A stretch of DNA of 64,000 nucleotides, taken from positions 164,501-228,500 of the forward strand of contig NZ_JADQTN010000001.1 in NCBI RefSeq assembly GCF_017812015.1. The letters are read 5' to 3'. The notes below the pieces were generated by a model. That model did not search any database, was not told the origin of the DNA, and worked only from the letters and a program-made list of their open reading frames with translations. Positions 19,583-27,449 of this stretch are shown here, in pieces. This DNA comes from Pontixanthobacter sp. CEM42 (lineage in GTDB: Bacteria > Pseudomonadota > Alphaproteobacteria > Sphingomonadales > Sphingomonadaceae). How positions within the stretch are numbered: position 1 is the first letter of the stretch; the number at the start of each line of letters is the position of its first letter. A program made the position numbers and the translations under genes.

Positions 19583-20811
19583 AGCAGCGAGCGCCCCTAA
19601 CGATAACAAATGGCCAGATTGTCGGGGCCGATGGCCTGACTTCTGGCGCGGTTCGCTGCGTCGATGGTCTGATCGACAGCATTGGCGATGTAACGCCGCA
19701 GGATGGCGACAGCGTCGTTGATGCGAAGGGTAAGTTGATAACGCCCGGTCTCGTCGATTTCGGTGTATTTGCGGTCGATAAGCCTGCGTTTCACTTCGGC
19801 GGGATTACCCGCGCCGCAGTGATGCCCGATCAAAGTCCGCCGCTTGACTATCCATCCCGCGTGCGGCTGGTCGCCTATAGCGGAAAGCCCGATCTGTGGG
19901 TCCATCCCCTAGCAGCGGCAACCAAGGGGCTTGAGGGAAGTGAACTGGCCGAGATTGGCCTGATGAAGGATGCCGGTGCGCGCGGCGTAGCAACCGGGCG
20001 CGGATGGATTGCAGATTCGGGCGCAATGCTGCGGTTGTTACAATATGCAACGATGCTCGATTTGGTCGTCGTGTCGCATGCCGAGGATGCCGGGCTGTCG
20101 GGAACCGCTGCGGCTACCGCAGGAGATATGGCAACGCGTTTGGGGCTACCCAGTGCCCCTGCCGAAGCCGAAGCATTGGCCGTCGCGCGCGATATCATGC
20201 TAGCCGAAATGGCCGGGGCGAGACTGCATATCAGACAGGTAACAACCAAAGCGTCGCTTGATCTGGTGCGCGCAGCAAAGGCGCGTGGTATTCAGGTGAC
20301 CGCTGGCGTCACGCCTGCGCATTTCATGCTGTCCGATTTGGCGACAGCCGAGTTTAGAACCTTCGCTCGTCTATCACCTCCTTTGCGCAGCGAAAGCGAC
20401 CGAAATGCTGTGATCGCGGCAATTGGCGACGGAACGATAGACGTTATTGCATCGGGTCACGATCCCCGCGGACCGGAAGACAAGCGTCTGCCATTTGCTG
20501 ATGCAGAGCCGGGTATGGCTGGCGCGGAAACGCTGCTGGCCATGACGCTGACATTGCTACGTGATAATGTGATTGATATGGCGCGTGCTTTCGAACTGCT
20601 CGCAGCCAATCCGGCCAAACTGCTCGGTGTCTCCTGCGGTCAAATCGAAACAGGTCTTGAAGCGGATCTCTGCATCATTGATCCGGAGAAGCCATGGATT
20701 ATTGACTCAAGCCAAATGGCGGCAAAAGGCGGCAACACGCCGTTCGACCATCAGCCGACACAGGGCAGGGCGCTGTCAGTGTTCAAAGGCGGTGTAGAAA
20801 TTACCGCTTGA
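19579..20811 (+). CDS. Dihydroorotase-like protein without metal ligands (PyrC')
   Basis: A 410-residue member of the cyclic amidohydrolase/dihydroorotase family. The metal site is broken. Canonical PGLVDxHxH reads PGLVDFGVF, so both histidines are G62 and F64. The HVST histidine is glutamine (IRQVTT). The TDHAP aspartate is glycine (SGHDPRG). A HAED histidine is kept. Such proteins are known from Pseudomonas as PyrC', structural partners of aspartate carbamoyltransferase. The 4-base overlap with pyrB supports that role. A functional dihydroorotase must be encoded elsewhere. Confidence 0.88.
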   Translation: MKQRAPLTITNGQIVGADGLTSGAVRCVDGLIDSIGDVTPQDGDSVVDAKGKLITPGLVDFGVFAVDKPAFHFGGITRAAVMPDQSPPLDYPSRVRLVAYSGKPDLWVHPLAAATKGLEGSELAEIGLMKDAGARGVATGRGWIADSGAMLRLLQYATMLDLVVVSHAEDAGLSGTAAATAGDMATRLGLPSAPAEAEALAVARDIMLAEMAGARLHIRQVTTKASLDLVRAAKARGIQVTAGVTPAHFMLSDLATAEFRTFARLSPPLRSESDRNAVIAAIGDGTIDVIASGHDPRGPEDKRLPFADAEPGMAGAETLLAMTLTLLRDNVIDMARAFELLAANPAKLLGVSCGQIETGLEADLCIIDPEKPWIIDSSQMAAKGGNTPFDHQPTQGRALSVFKGGVEITA

Positions 20812-22066
20812 GCGGGAACAGCTTGCCGTAAGTCAGGCAACGCCACAGCCATTCGAGCGGACCGAAGCGGAACCGCGCCAGCCATGGCTTGGACCACAGC
20901 AGCATGATCGCCCAAGCGACCAGAACCACGATGTAGAGTTGTGGCCGGTTGAGTTCGCCCCACAGCCCGCCAGCCCATGGATGGAAGATCAGCATCATCA
21001 GCACCGATGTGCCAAGGTAATTGGTGAACGCCATGCGGCCGGCTGCCGTAAAGCGTTGACCCAGCCAGCCTGTTGCCTTCGGTCCCCACAGCGCGAGTAG
21101 CATCGCAAGCCCCAAAACCATGAAGACTCTAGGTAGGAAAGAGAACCCCATGAATGCGGCGATGCTCCCCCAATATGTAATTCCGCTTCCCAGCGCCCAG
21201 AGAGCCACTGGAATGGTAAGCGCGGTGCCAAAGATCAAAGATATCCATCCCCATCGACGCTGCGTGCCCGGATCAATCCCGCCGCTGAAGACGCCGATAC
21301 GGAACAAGCCCATTCCCAGCAGCATCAGCGGGAAGGTTTCGAAACTGAACATCAAAATGTTGATGAAAGGCAGCCACCCGTGCTCATTGAATCGATGGGC
21401 AACTATGTCGCCATAGCTGCCATCAATATTGATCGCAGCTTCAGCCGCGTCGTCAGCCATTTGATTGGCGACTTCTTTCTCCAACTCCGCTCGCTGTTCG
21501 AGCATGGCACCTTGATCGCCAAATGATGTTTCGGTGACAAAATACGGGAATGTCATGAACACCGCGAACATGATTGCACCAACCACATAACCGAGTGCAC
21601 CGACGATGAGCTGGGTCTTGGCCTTCCAACGGAGGCAGGCCATCGCTGCGAAGCCGACGACGGCATAAAGGATCAGGATATCACCGTGCCAGATCAGATA
21701 ATAATGGATCATTCCGAAGATCAGCAGGAAAAACAGCCGCCGTGCCTGCAACCACCGGGTTTGCCCTTTTTCCCAGGCTTTCTCCATAAACAGCACCAGT
21801 CCGGCACCGAAGAGTAGCGTGAAAAGACCGCGCATTTTGCCGTCGATTAGAATGAACTGGACCACCCACATCCAATTGGATGCCTCACCATGCGGGGTCA
21901 GGAATGCCTCAGGCCACATATAGGCTGACATCGGCTGCCCGAAGGCTACAATATTTGCGGCCAGAATGCCGAGTACCGCAATGCCGCGTGTGAAATCCAA
22001 GCCAAGCAGGCGTGGTGCTTGTGTCGCGGATGCAGGCAGGACCTGCTCGCTATTGCTGTCGGTCAT
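20801..22066 (-). CDS. DUF418-family membrane protein
   Basis: A 421-residue inner-membrane protein with about nine to ten hydrophobic segments. The N-terminus RLLGLDFTRGIAVLGILAAN and the C-terminal FTNYLGTSVLMMLIF plus GPLEWLWRCLTYG are hallmarks of the DUF418/YeiB family, whose function is unknown. Its 3' end overlaps the convergent PyrC' gene by 11 bases. No separate terminator is visible between the two. Confidence 0.9.
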   Translation of the reverse strand: MTDSNSEQVLPASATQAPRLLGLDFTRGIAVLGILAANIVAFGQPMSAYMWPEAFLTPHGEASNWMWVVQFILIDGKMRGLFTLLFGAGLVLFMEKAWEKGQTRWLQARRLFFLLIFGMIHYYLIWHGDILILYAVVGFAAMACLRWKAKTQLIVGALGYVVGAIMFAVFMTFPYFVTETSFGDQGAMLEQRAELEKEVANQMADDAAEAAINIDGSYGDIVAHRFNEHGWLPFINILMFSFETFPLMLLGMGLFRIGVFSGGIDPGTQRRWGWISLIFGTALTIPVALWALGSGITYWGSIAAFMGFSFLPRVFMVLGLAMLLALWGPKATGWLGQRFTAAGRMAFTNYLGTSVLMMLIFHPWAGGLWGELNRPQLYIVVLVAWAIMLLWSKPWLARFRFGPLEWLWRCLTYGKLFPLKR

Positions 22067-22133
22067 TCAAATTCCCCTCACGGCGCGGCGATAGCACCAC
22101 GCAGCAGCGGGGGGAAAGGCAATTGTGGAGAGC

Positions 22134-23315
22134 TTAGCGGGTAACCAAGCAATCCTGTCCGCTACGCTTTAGCGTATTGCACGCTGTTTGCGCGCTAGAC
22201 CGGCTCGGATAGCCGCCAACTTGCAGCTTCACTACGCGGCCGGCGGGAACAACGAACTTCTTCTTGCCCGACAGAACCGCCTTGCCCGACAGGCGCGACC
22301 AGAGACGGTCGGCATTGCTGCGCACACCGAATGCACCGAGCTGAACCCGCCATGGGCCGCTTGCGCTCGCTGAATTTGTAGCAACGCGGCGCGGGGCTGG
22401 TGTGGCCACACGCGGTGCAGGTGGCTTCGGTTTAGGAGCAACTTGCGCCGTTCGTACCGGAGTGGTTCGTGCCGGTGCGGCCTGTGTAGGTACTACGAAG
22501 TCAGCGCCCGCGCGGGCGGGGCTTTCGGTGCCAGTCACACGCGCTGCCTCGGCTACGGCAGTTTGTGCCGCAGCGACTGACGGCGGAACTTTCATTGTCT
22601 GGATCGGCTGCGGAATGCGCGTTACCGAGCTGGGTAGCGGTGAATGCGCAGGCGCGCTCGCTTGCCTGGTCGGCGTCGCAGCAGTGGCCGGTTTGACCGT
22701 CACGCCCAATTCGTCCGAAGCTATCTGCTGCGCCAACTTAGAGCTTGCGTCACGCTGTAGCTTTTGCGCCAGTACCTGTGCTTCCTGACGCTGGGTTAGC
22801 GGAATAAAATCATCCATTTGCGTGATCGCAGGTTTGGCTTGCGCAAATCCCGCAGAGTTCGACAGGGTCATCAGCGCATAGGCGCGTACCCAATCCTTAC
22901 CCACCAGATCGCCATTGAAGTGCCCGATACCGAGCAAATATTGCGCGCGCGGATTACCGCGCTCAGCAGCTTTGATGATGTAAGGCATCGCCTCTTCACG
23001 GCGGCCGCTTTGGAACAGCAGCAGGCCGTATGTGTCGGTTGCTTTGATATGCCCCTGCGCCGCAGCTTTGGCGATCAGGATTTCCGCCTGCTTCGAGTTT
23101 TGCTCGACGCCGCGGCCCAGGCGGTAAGCCTGCGCCATGTTGAACTGCGCATCGGCATTGCCCTTCGCGGCCAGGTCACGCCATTCACGCACCGCGGTTT
23201 GATAGTCGCCGCGGTTCCATGCTTCATATCCAGCATTAAGCTCGGCCACGGCAGGGGCGGCGACTGCCAGTGTCGCAGCGACTGCGAGGAAAGAGAGTGC
23301 ACGTGATCGTATCAT
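22134..23315 (-). CDS. Exported Sel1/TPR-repeat protein with C-terminal SPOR domain
   Basis: A 393-residue protein with a signal peptide (1-24). Sel1-like repeats follow at about 30-160, for example NADAQFNMAQAYRLGRGVEQN and NPRAQYLLGIGHFNGDLVG. A proline/alanine-rich linker (about 215-310) precedes a C-terminal SPOR domain (about 318-393; GPWRVQLGAFGVRSNADRLW). SPOR domains bind denuded septal peptidoglycan, so a division-site role is likely. It faces the ParA gene across 267 bp. The C-terminal CNTLKRSGQDC motif resembles the end of the SPOR lipoprotein at 25050-26426. Confidence 0.87.
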   Translation of the reverse strand: MIRSRALSFLAVAATLAVAAPAVAELNAGYEAWNRGDYQTAVREWRDLAAKGNADAQFNMAQAYRLGRGVEQNSKQAEILIAKAAAQGHIKATDTYGLLLFQSGRREEAMPYIIKAAERGNPRAQYLLGIGHFNGDLVGKDWVRAYALMTLSNSAGFAQAKPAITQMDDFIPLTQRQEAQVLAQKLQRDASSKLAQQIASDELGVTVKPATAATPTRQASAPAHSPLPSSVTRIPQPIQTMKVPPSVAAAQTAVAEAARVTGTESPARAGADFVVPTQAAPARTTPVRTAQVAPKPKPPAPRVATPAPRRVATNSASASGPWRVQLGAFGVRSNADRLWSRLSGKAVLSGKKKFVVPAGRVVKLQVGGYPSRSSAQTACNTLKRSGQDCLVTR

Positions 23316-23491
23316 AGCGTCGAGAGACCCTTATTAAGCTTGGTCTGATTCATTTCGTTACCGTGGCGTCCCTATAGTGAATGAGGCGTTAGCATTTCGT
23401 TTCCATGGTGACTTCCCCGTTAACCATGTCTGCAATCACAGGGAGTTAGCGACTCAAAACCGGTTTCACCCTTCATGCCACGTTCGTCTCG

Positions 23492-23506
23492 TTAACTCAA
23501 AATTAG
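23492..23506. promoter_or_regulatory. CtrA-like half-site pair upstream of parA
   Basis: TTAA-N7-TTAG, seven of eight matches to the CtrA consensus TTAA-N7-TTAA, 77 bp upstream of the ParA start in the divergent spacer. CtrA control is plausible because the window encodes ChpT. A single imperfect match is weak evidence. Confidence 0.35.
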
Positions 23507-23582
23507 GGGTATCCTGCGATCTCAACATCCGAACCGCAATCGTGCGGCTTTGTATGTAAACGGATTCTAGGGGGACCAGGCC

Positions 23583-24299
23583 TTGCGAGTACTGGCATTA
23601 GCATCGCAAAAGGGTGGCTCGGGTAAAACCACTCTTTCAGGACATCTGGCAGTGCAGGCGCAACGCGCCGGTGCAGGTCCAGTGGTTCTCATCGACATCG
23701 ATCCACAAGGGTCGCTGGCCGATTGGTGGAATGAGCGCGAAGCAGAATATCCTGCGTTCGCCCAAACCACAGTCGCACGTCTTGCGAACGATCTTCAGGT
23801 TCTGCGTCAGCAGGGCTTCAAACTGGCCGTGATCGACACGCCGCCAGCAATTACTCTGGCTATCCAATCGGTTATCGGCGTTGCCGAACTGATCGTTGTG
23901 CCAACCCGCCCGAGCCCGCATGATTTGCGCGCTGTGGGTGCTACGGTTGATCTGTGCGAACGCGCAGGCAAGCCGCTGGTGTTCGTGGTCAATGCCGCAA
24001 CGCCGAAAGCCAAAATTACATCGGAAGCTGCCGTCGCGTTGTCACAGCATGGCACCGTTGCTCCGATCACGCTTCACCACCGCACGGACTTCGCTGCCTC
24101 GATGATCGATGGCCGTACCGTGATGGAAGTCGATCCCGAAAGCCGCAGCGCTGCCGAAGTTACCGCGCTGTGGAACTATATGGCGGACCGGCTTGAGAAG
24201 AATTTCCGTCGCACAGTGTTTGCGGCACCGGGTTCGGTATCGCAAGTTGCGCCGGCTCACCGTCCAGGCGGAGGCTTCGGCCGCCGCGTCGCTCAGTAA
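23583..24299 (+). CDS. ParA-family ATPase
   Basis: A 238-residue ParA/MinD-superfamily ATPase with the deviant Walker A KGGSGKTT at residues 10-17, DIDPQGSLADWW (Walker A'-like) and AVIDTPPAIT (Walker B). It starts with TTG at 23583 preceded by AGGGGGA. There is no ParB or parS nearby. The glycine/arginine-rich tail (RPGGGFGRRVAQ) is unusual. The next gene encodes an acidic protein with a basic RHH-like end, a possible partner. The neighbouring SPOR proteins point to a division or septal role rather than chromosome partition. Confidence 0.85.
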   Translation: MRVLALASQKGGSGKTTLSGHLAVQAQRAGAGPVVLIDIDPQGSLADWWNEREAEYPAFAQTTVARLANDLQVLRQQGFKLAVIDTPPAITLAIQSVIGVAELIVVPTRPSPHDLRAVGATVDLCERAGKPLVFVVNAATPKAKITSEAAVALSQHGTVAPITLHHRTDFAASMIDGRTVMEVDPESRSAAEVTALWNYMADRLEKNFRRTVFAAPGSVSQVAPAHRPGGGFGRRVAQ

Positions 24300-24321
24300 T
24301 CGGGGGATCAGGACAAGCGTC

Positions 24322-25011
24322 ATGGACGACACGAACTTCGCCTCTCTCAGCCCGACTTTGCTGGCCCGTAAGGGCGGCGCGAAGCCGGCTATGCGCCCGC
24401 AGCTGGCGCCGCTGACAGCAGGCAGTGCTGCACAAAGCCTGGAAGATCTGGGATGGAACGATATGGGCGCGGATGATGATGCGCCCAAACATGATGCCGA
24501 GGTCGCGCATCTCACGCCTGCTCCGGCTAATCCTGAAGCGGACGCCGAAGCGCAAGAACTGGCTGAACAGGCTGAAGCCGCGCTGACCGACCTTTTGGTT
24601 GAAAAACCCGAAGTTCGCCGCCAGCAAGAAGGTCTCTACGCGACGTTGAGCCCTGCTGAGGCTGGTCCCGGCGAAGGCCATGAATTCGAAGCAGACGATG
24701 AGCCAGAGCAGCTAGAGGATCAGCCCGCTCAGGTCGAACCAGAGCCCGTTCAAGAAGTGGCTCAAGAGGCCGTTCCTGGGGTTGCACCTGCAGAAACGCA
24801 TGTGAAATCATCGCGCAAGCGCCGCTCGGCTTTGGATCGCGGCAAGCGCGCTGCCTTTACTCTGCGTCTCGACGCGGACCGCCATCTGAAGCTTCGTCTC
24901 GCCTGCACGCTGCGCAATCGCAGTGCACAGCAATTGGTGACCGAAGCTCTCGATCATCTGCTCGGCGATATGCCTGATGTGGATTCACTCGCCGCGCAAG
25001 TGCGCACCTAA
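24322..25011 (+). CDS. Acidic protein with C-terminal RHH-like DNA-binding domain
   Basis: A 229-residue protein starting MDDTNFASL at ATG 24322, with CAGGA upstream. The N-terminus has a basic LLARKGGAKPAMRPQ stretch. Residues about 50-150 form a disordered-looking acidic linker rich in E, P, A and Q. The C-terminus (about 160-229) is basic and reads as a ribbon-helix-helix (AAFTLRLDADRHLKLRLA then NRSAQQLVTEAL). By analogy with ParA/RHH partition pairs it may be the DNA- or surface-binding partner of the ParA 22 bp upstream. No specific family is recognised. Confidence 0.65.
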   Translation: MDDTNFASLSPTLLARKGGAKPAMRPQLAPLTAGSAAQSLEDLGWNDMGADDDAPKHDAEVAHLTPAPANPEADAEAQELAEQAEAALTDLLVEKPEVRRQQEGLYATLSPAEAGPGEGHEFEADDEPEQLEDQPAQVEPEPVQEVAQEAVPGVAPAETHVKSSRKRRSALDRGKRAAFTLRLDADRHLKLRLACTLRNRSAQQLVTEALDHLLGDMPDVDSLAAQVRT

Positions 25012-25049
25012 TTTTGACACGAAGACCAAGAGCAAGAGGGAAACAGACA

Positions 25050-26426
25050 ATGCCCAAGATAGCCAAACAGAACCGGGCCATCATGCTGGCCGTTACGACT
25101 GCCCTTGCGACCACCACTCTGGCTGGTTGCGCATCGCAGGCTGCACCGCGCGCTGACTTCTCTGCGCAAAAAGCGCAGAGCGCTCTGGTCAAAGGTAAGA
25201 CAAGCAAAGCGATCGCCCATGCGGAAGAATCCGTATTGGCTGAACCGCGCAATGCGGGTTACCGCGCAATGCTTGGTGCCGTTTATATGGAAGCAGGCCG
25301 TTTCCAGTCGGCAGCGACGAGCTTTAAAGACGCAATGACGCTGGGTGATGATAGCTCACGCACGGCGCTTAGCTATGCCCTTGCGGAAATCGCAGCGGGT
25401 AACAATCCGGCGGCACTTGCGGTTCTGAGTGATCACCGCGATTCGATTGATCCGGCCGATCTTGGTCTGGCATTCTCACTCGCAGGCAATCCAGAGCGCG
25501 GCATCCACGTATTGGGCAACGCCCTGCGTTCGGGCCAGACAACTCCAAAGGTCCGTCAGAACCTTGCATATTCTTACGCGCTCAAAGGTGAGTGGCGTGC
25601 GGCTCGGTTGATGGCGGCAGAAGATGTGCCAGCAGATCAGGTCAGCGACCGGATCGGCGAATGGGCGCAGACTGTTCGCCCGGAACACTTCCAGACACGC
25701 GTTGCGACGCTGCTCGGCGTGCCGTTGGTCGGCGATGCCGGTCAGCCTGCGCAATTGGCGCTATCGAACGCAGTGACCGCAGAGCAACTCGCGGCTGAGG
25801 CAACTGCTCCAGCTCCGGTCCAAGTCGCCGAAGCGGCTCTAGAGGCTCCGCGTTACATTTTGCCACCAATGGGCGGTGAGCTTCCAGCAGTTGGCGATGA
25901 GCCAGCGTCAGAGTTCGCGCCAGCTCCAGCTCCAACACCAGTTGTCGCCGCTGCACCTGCACCTGCAGACGCACCGGAGCAATTCGCTGATGCGTTTGCG
26001 GAGCCGACACCAACCGGTGCAACGCTTGCTGATATCACCAACAGCGCGGTTCGTTTCGTATCGAACCCTGTGGTCCAGAAAATGCCCGCCAGCGTGGCGG
26101 CCAAATCTCATGCTGAATCGCGTCCAGCGGTTCAGGGTGAGCATTTGATCCAGCTCGGTTCGTTCACCAGCGAAGCCGGTGCAAAGCGCGCATGGGGCAT
26201 CTATGCTAAGCGTTATCCGCAGCTGAAAAACTATGACATGGTCATCACCGAAGCGCGCGTGCGCGGTAAGCGCTATTTCCGCGTTTCCGCTGGCGGTTTT
26301 AAGAATGCCAGCGCACGCAGCATGTGTTCGACGGTCAAGGCCAAAGGCCAAGGTTGCATAACTTGGGCGGCAAATGCTCCGCTTCCGGGTGCAGTTGATC
26401 GCGGTGTACGGATGGCCAGTCGCTAA
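25050..26426 (+). CDS. TPR lipoprotein with C-terminal SPOR domain
   Basis: A 458-residue lipoprotein. The start MPKIAKQNR has GAGGGA upstream. A signal sequence ends in the lipobox LAGC. TPR-like helices fill about 30-210, including HAEESVLAEPRNAGYRAMLG. A proline/alanine-rich linker (about 240-320) leads to a SPOR domain at about 360-445 (EHLIQLGSFTSEAGAKRAWG ... RVSAGGF). It is third in the ParA operon, 38 bp after the RHH-like gene. Similar architecture to the divergent Sel1/SPOR protein suggests the two act at the same septal site. Confidence 0.86.
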   Translation: MPKIAKQNRAIMLAVTTALATTTLAGCASQAAPRADFSAQKAQSALVKGKTSKAIAHAEESVLAEPRNAGYRAMLGAVYMEAGRFQSAATSFKDAMTLGDDSSRTALSYALAEIAAGNNPAALAVLSDHRDSIDPADLGLAFSLAGNPERGIHVLGNALRSGQTTPKVRQNLAYSYALKGEWRAARLMAAEDVPADQVSDRIGEWAQTVRPEHFQTRVATLLGVPLVGDAGQPAQLALSNAVTAEQLAAEATAPAPVQVAEAALEAPRYILPPMGGELPAVGDEPASEFAPAPAPTPVVAAAPAPADAPEQFADAFAEPTPTGATLADITNSAVRFVSNPVVQKMPASVAAKSHAESRPAVQGEHLIQLGSFTSEAGAKRAWGIYAKRYPQLKNYDMVITEARVRGKRYFRVSAGGFKNASARSMCSTVKAKGQGCITWAANAPLPGAVDRGVRMASR

Positions 26427-26485
26427 TCCAGACCGGCAAATCAGGTCGGTTCTGCCGACTTCTGAAAAAATTGAATAGCAGCGAG

Positions 26486-26516
26486 AGCGCTCTTCCGACC
26501 TAGGGAGAGCGCTTTT
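26486..26516 (+). terminator. Rho-independent terminator of the ParA/SPOR operon
   Basis: AGCGCTCTTCC (26486-26496) pairs with GGGAGAGCGCT (26503-26513), one G-T pair, six-base loop, then TTTT. It lies 60 bp after the lipoprotein stop. Confidence 0.7.
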
Positions 26517-26530
26517 CGTTAACAACTCTT

Positions 26531-26545
26531 TGCAAATGATTCTCA
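26531..26545. promoter_or_regulatory. Fur box upstream of bfd
   Basis: TGCAAATGATTCTCA matches the 7-1-7 Fur consensus TGANAATNATTNTCA at 11 of 12 fixed positions. It sits 63 bp upstream of the bfd start, where it would overlap the promoter. It predicts derepression of bfd in iron starvation. Confidence 0.65.
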
Positions 26546-26607
26546 AAAGCGCTTGCTATTGCGAGTAAGTCGCATTACTTCTCTTTCTATTGAAGGAGAT
26601 TGCCCGC

Positions 26608-26811
26608 GTGTACATCTGCATTTGCAACGCCATCAAAGAAAGCGATTTGCGCCGCGCTGCGTGTGCTGGGGCGAGTGCGAAAGATGGTGATGTAGAGGCA
26701 GTCTATGCAGCGATGGGCAAGCGCCCCAATTGCGGCCAATGCCTCGAAGATGCTCAAGCGATTGTCGATGAAGAGCGCGAAATGGCGCTCATGCCGGCCT
26801 ACGCCGAGTAA
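26608..26811 (+). CDS. bfd: Bacterioferritin-associated ferredoxin
   Basis: Small [2Fe-2S] protein that reduces bacterioferritin to release iron. The 67-residue product (GTG at 26608) carries the cluster ligands C4 and C6 (YICICNAI) and C42 and C45 (NCGQC), as in E. coli Bfd. I prefer the GTG because AAGGAG lies nine bases upstream; the alternative TTG at 26590 would overlap that signal. A Fur box precedes it and a terminator follows, so it is transcribed apart from bfr. Confidence 0.93.
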   Translation: MYICICNAIKESDLRRAACAGASAKDGDVEAVYAAMGKRPNCGQCLEDAQAIVDEEREMALMPAYAE

Positions 26812-26852
26812 ATTCGCGCTCCATTTTCTACTAACGCAAATCACTCGCAAGT

Positions 26853-26873
26853 GGCGGAATTCCGCCGTTTTTT
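26853..26873 (+). terminator. Terminator between bfd and bfr
   Basis: Perfect stem GGCGG/CCGCC with loop AATT (26853-26866) followed by GTTTTTT. It lies 41 bp after the bfd stop. Confidence 0.75.
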
Positions 26874-26957
26874 CGACTTTTCCGCTTGCTAATTCGGCTC
26901 CTCACGGCGCATAGACTGCGCCATAATTCCGATTTGGACCCAAGCAGGAGACGTGCC

Positions 26958-27449
26958 GTGAAGGGCGACGAAAAAGTCATCGATTTTTTGAACAAGGCGC
27001 TTACTAACGAGCTGACCGCGATAAACCAATATTGGTTGCATTACCGCGTCCTTGATGATTGGGGCGTGACCAAGCTAGCTGAATATGAGCGGCACGAATC
27101 AATCGACGAAATGAAGCATGCCGATATGCTTGCGGAACGGGTTCTGTTTCTCAACGGCCTGCCGAACTTTCAGGCGATCCACAATTTGCGCGTCGGCGAA
27201 ACGGTCGAAGAAATCCTCAAGGCGGATCTCGCGGTTGAACATGACGCAATCCCGCTGCTTAAAGATGCTGTGGCCTATTGTGAGAGCGTGCGCGACTTTG
27301 TCAGCCGCGATCTGTTCGCCAGCATCCTTTCCAGCGAGGAAGAGCATGTCGACTTCCTCGAAACCCAGTTCGATATGATCGAACGCATGGGGCTGGAAAA
27401 CTACGTGCAGTTGCAAAGCCAGGCCGCTGGTGAAGGCGGCGAGGGGTAA
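26958..27449 (+). CDS. bfr: Bacterioferritin
   Basis: Heme-containing iron-storage ferritin that assembles as a 24-mer. The 163-residue product starts MKGDEKVIDFLNKAL at GTG 26958, with AGCAGGAG upstream, and keeps the heme-ligand M52 and the ferroxidase residues E18, E51 and H54 in the RHESIDEMKHAD block. An in-frame start at 26886 would add a non-homologous leader. It follows bfd but is separated from it by a terminator. Its stop codon directly abuts that of the convergent acyltransferase. Confidence 0.96.
   Translation: MKGDEKVIDFLNKALTNELTAINQYWLHYRVLDDWGVTKLAEYERHESIDEMKHADMLAERVLFLNGLPNFQAIHNLRVGETVEEILKADLAVEHDAIPLLKDAVAYCESVRDFVSRDLFASILSSEEEHVDFLETQFDMIERMGLENYVQLQSQAAGEGGEG

Noticed and set aside
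24193-24321. Longer N-terminus for the RHH-tailed protein
   Set aside because: The extension overlaps the ParA coding end in another frame. ATG 24322 has a ribosome-binding site and a sensible N-terminus.
26886-26957. Longer N-terminus for bacterioferritin
   Set aside because: Homology starts exactly at MKGDEKVI (GTG 26958), with a good ribosome-binding site just upstream.
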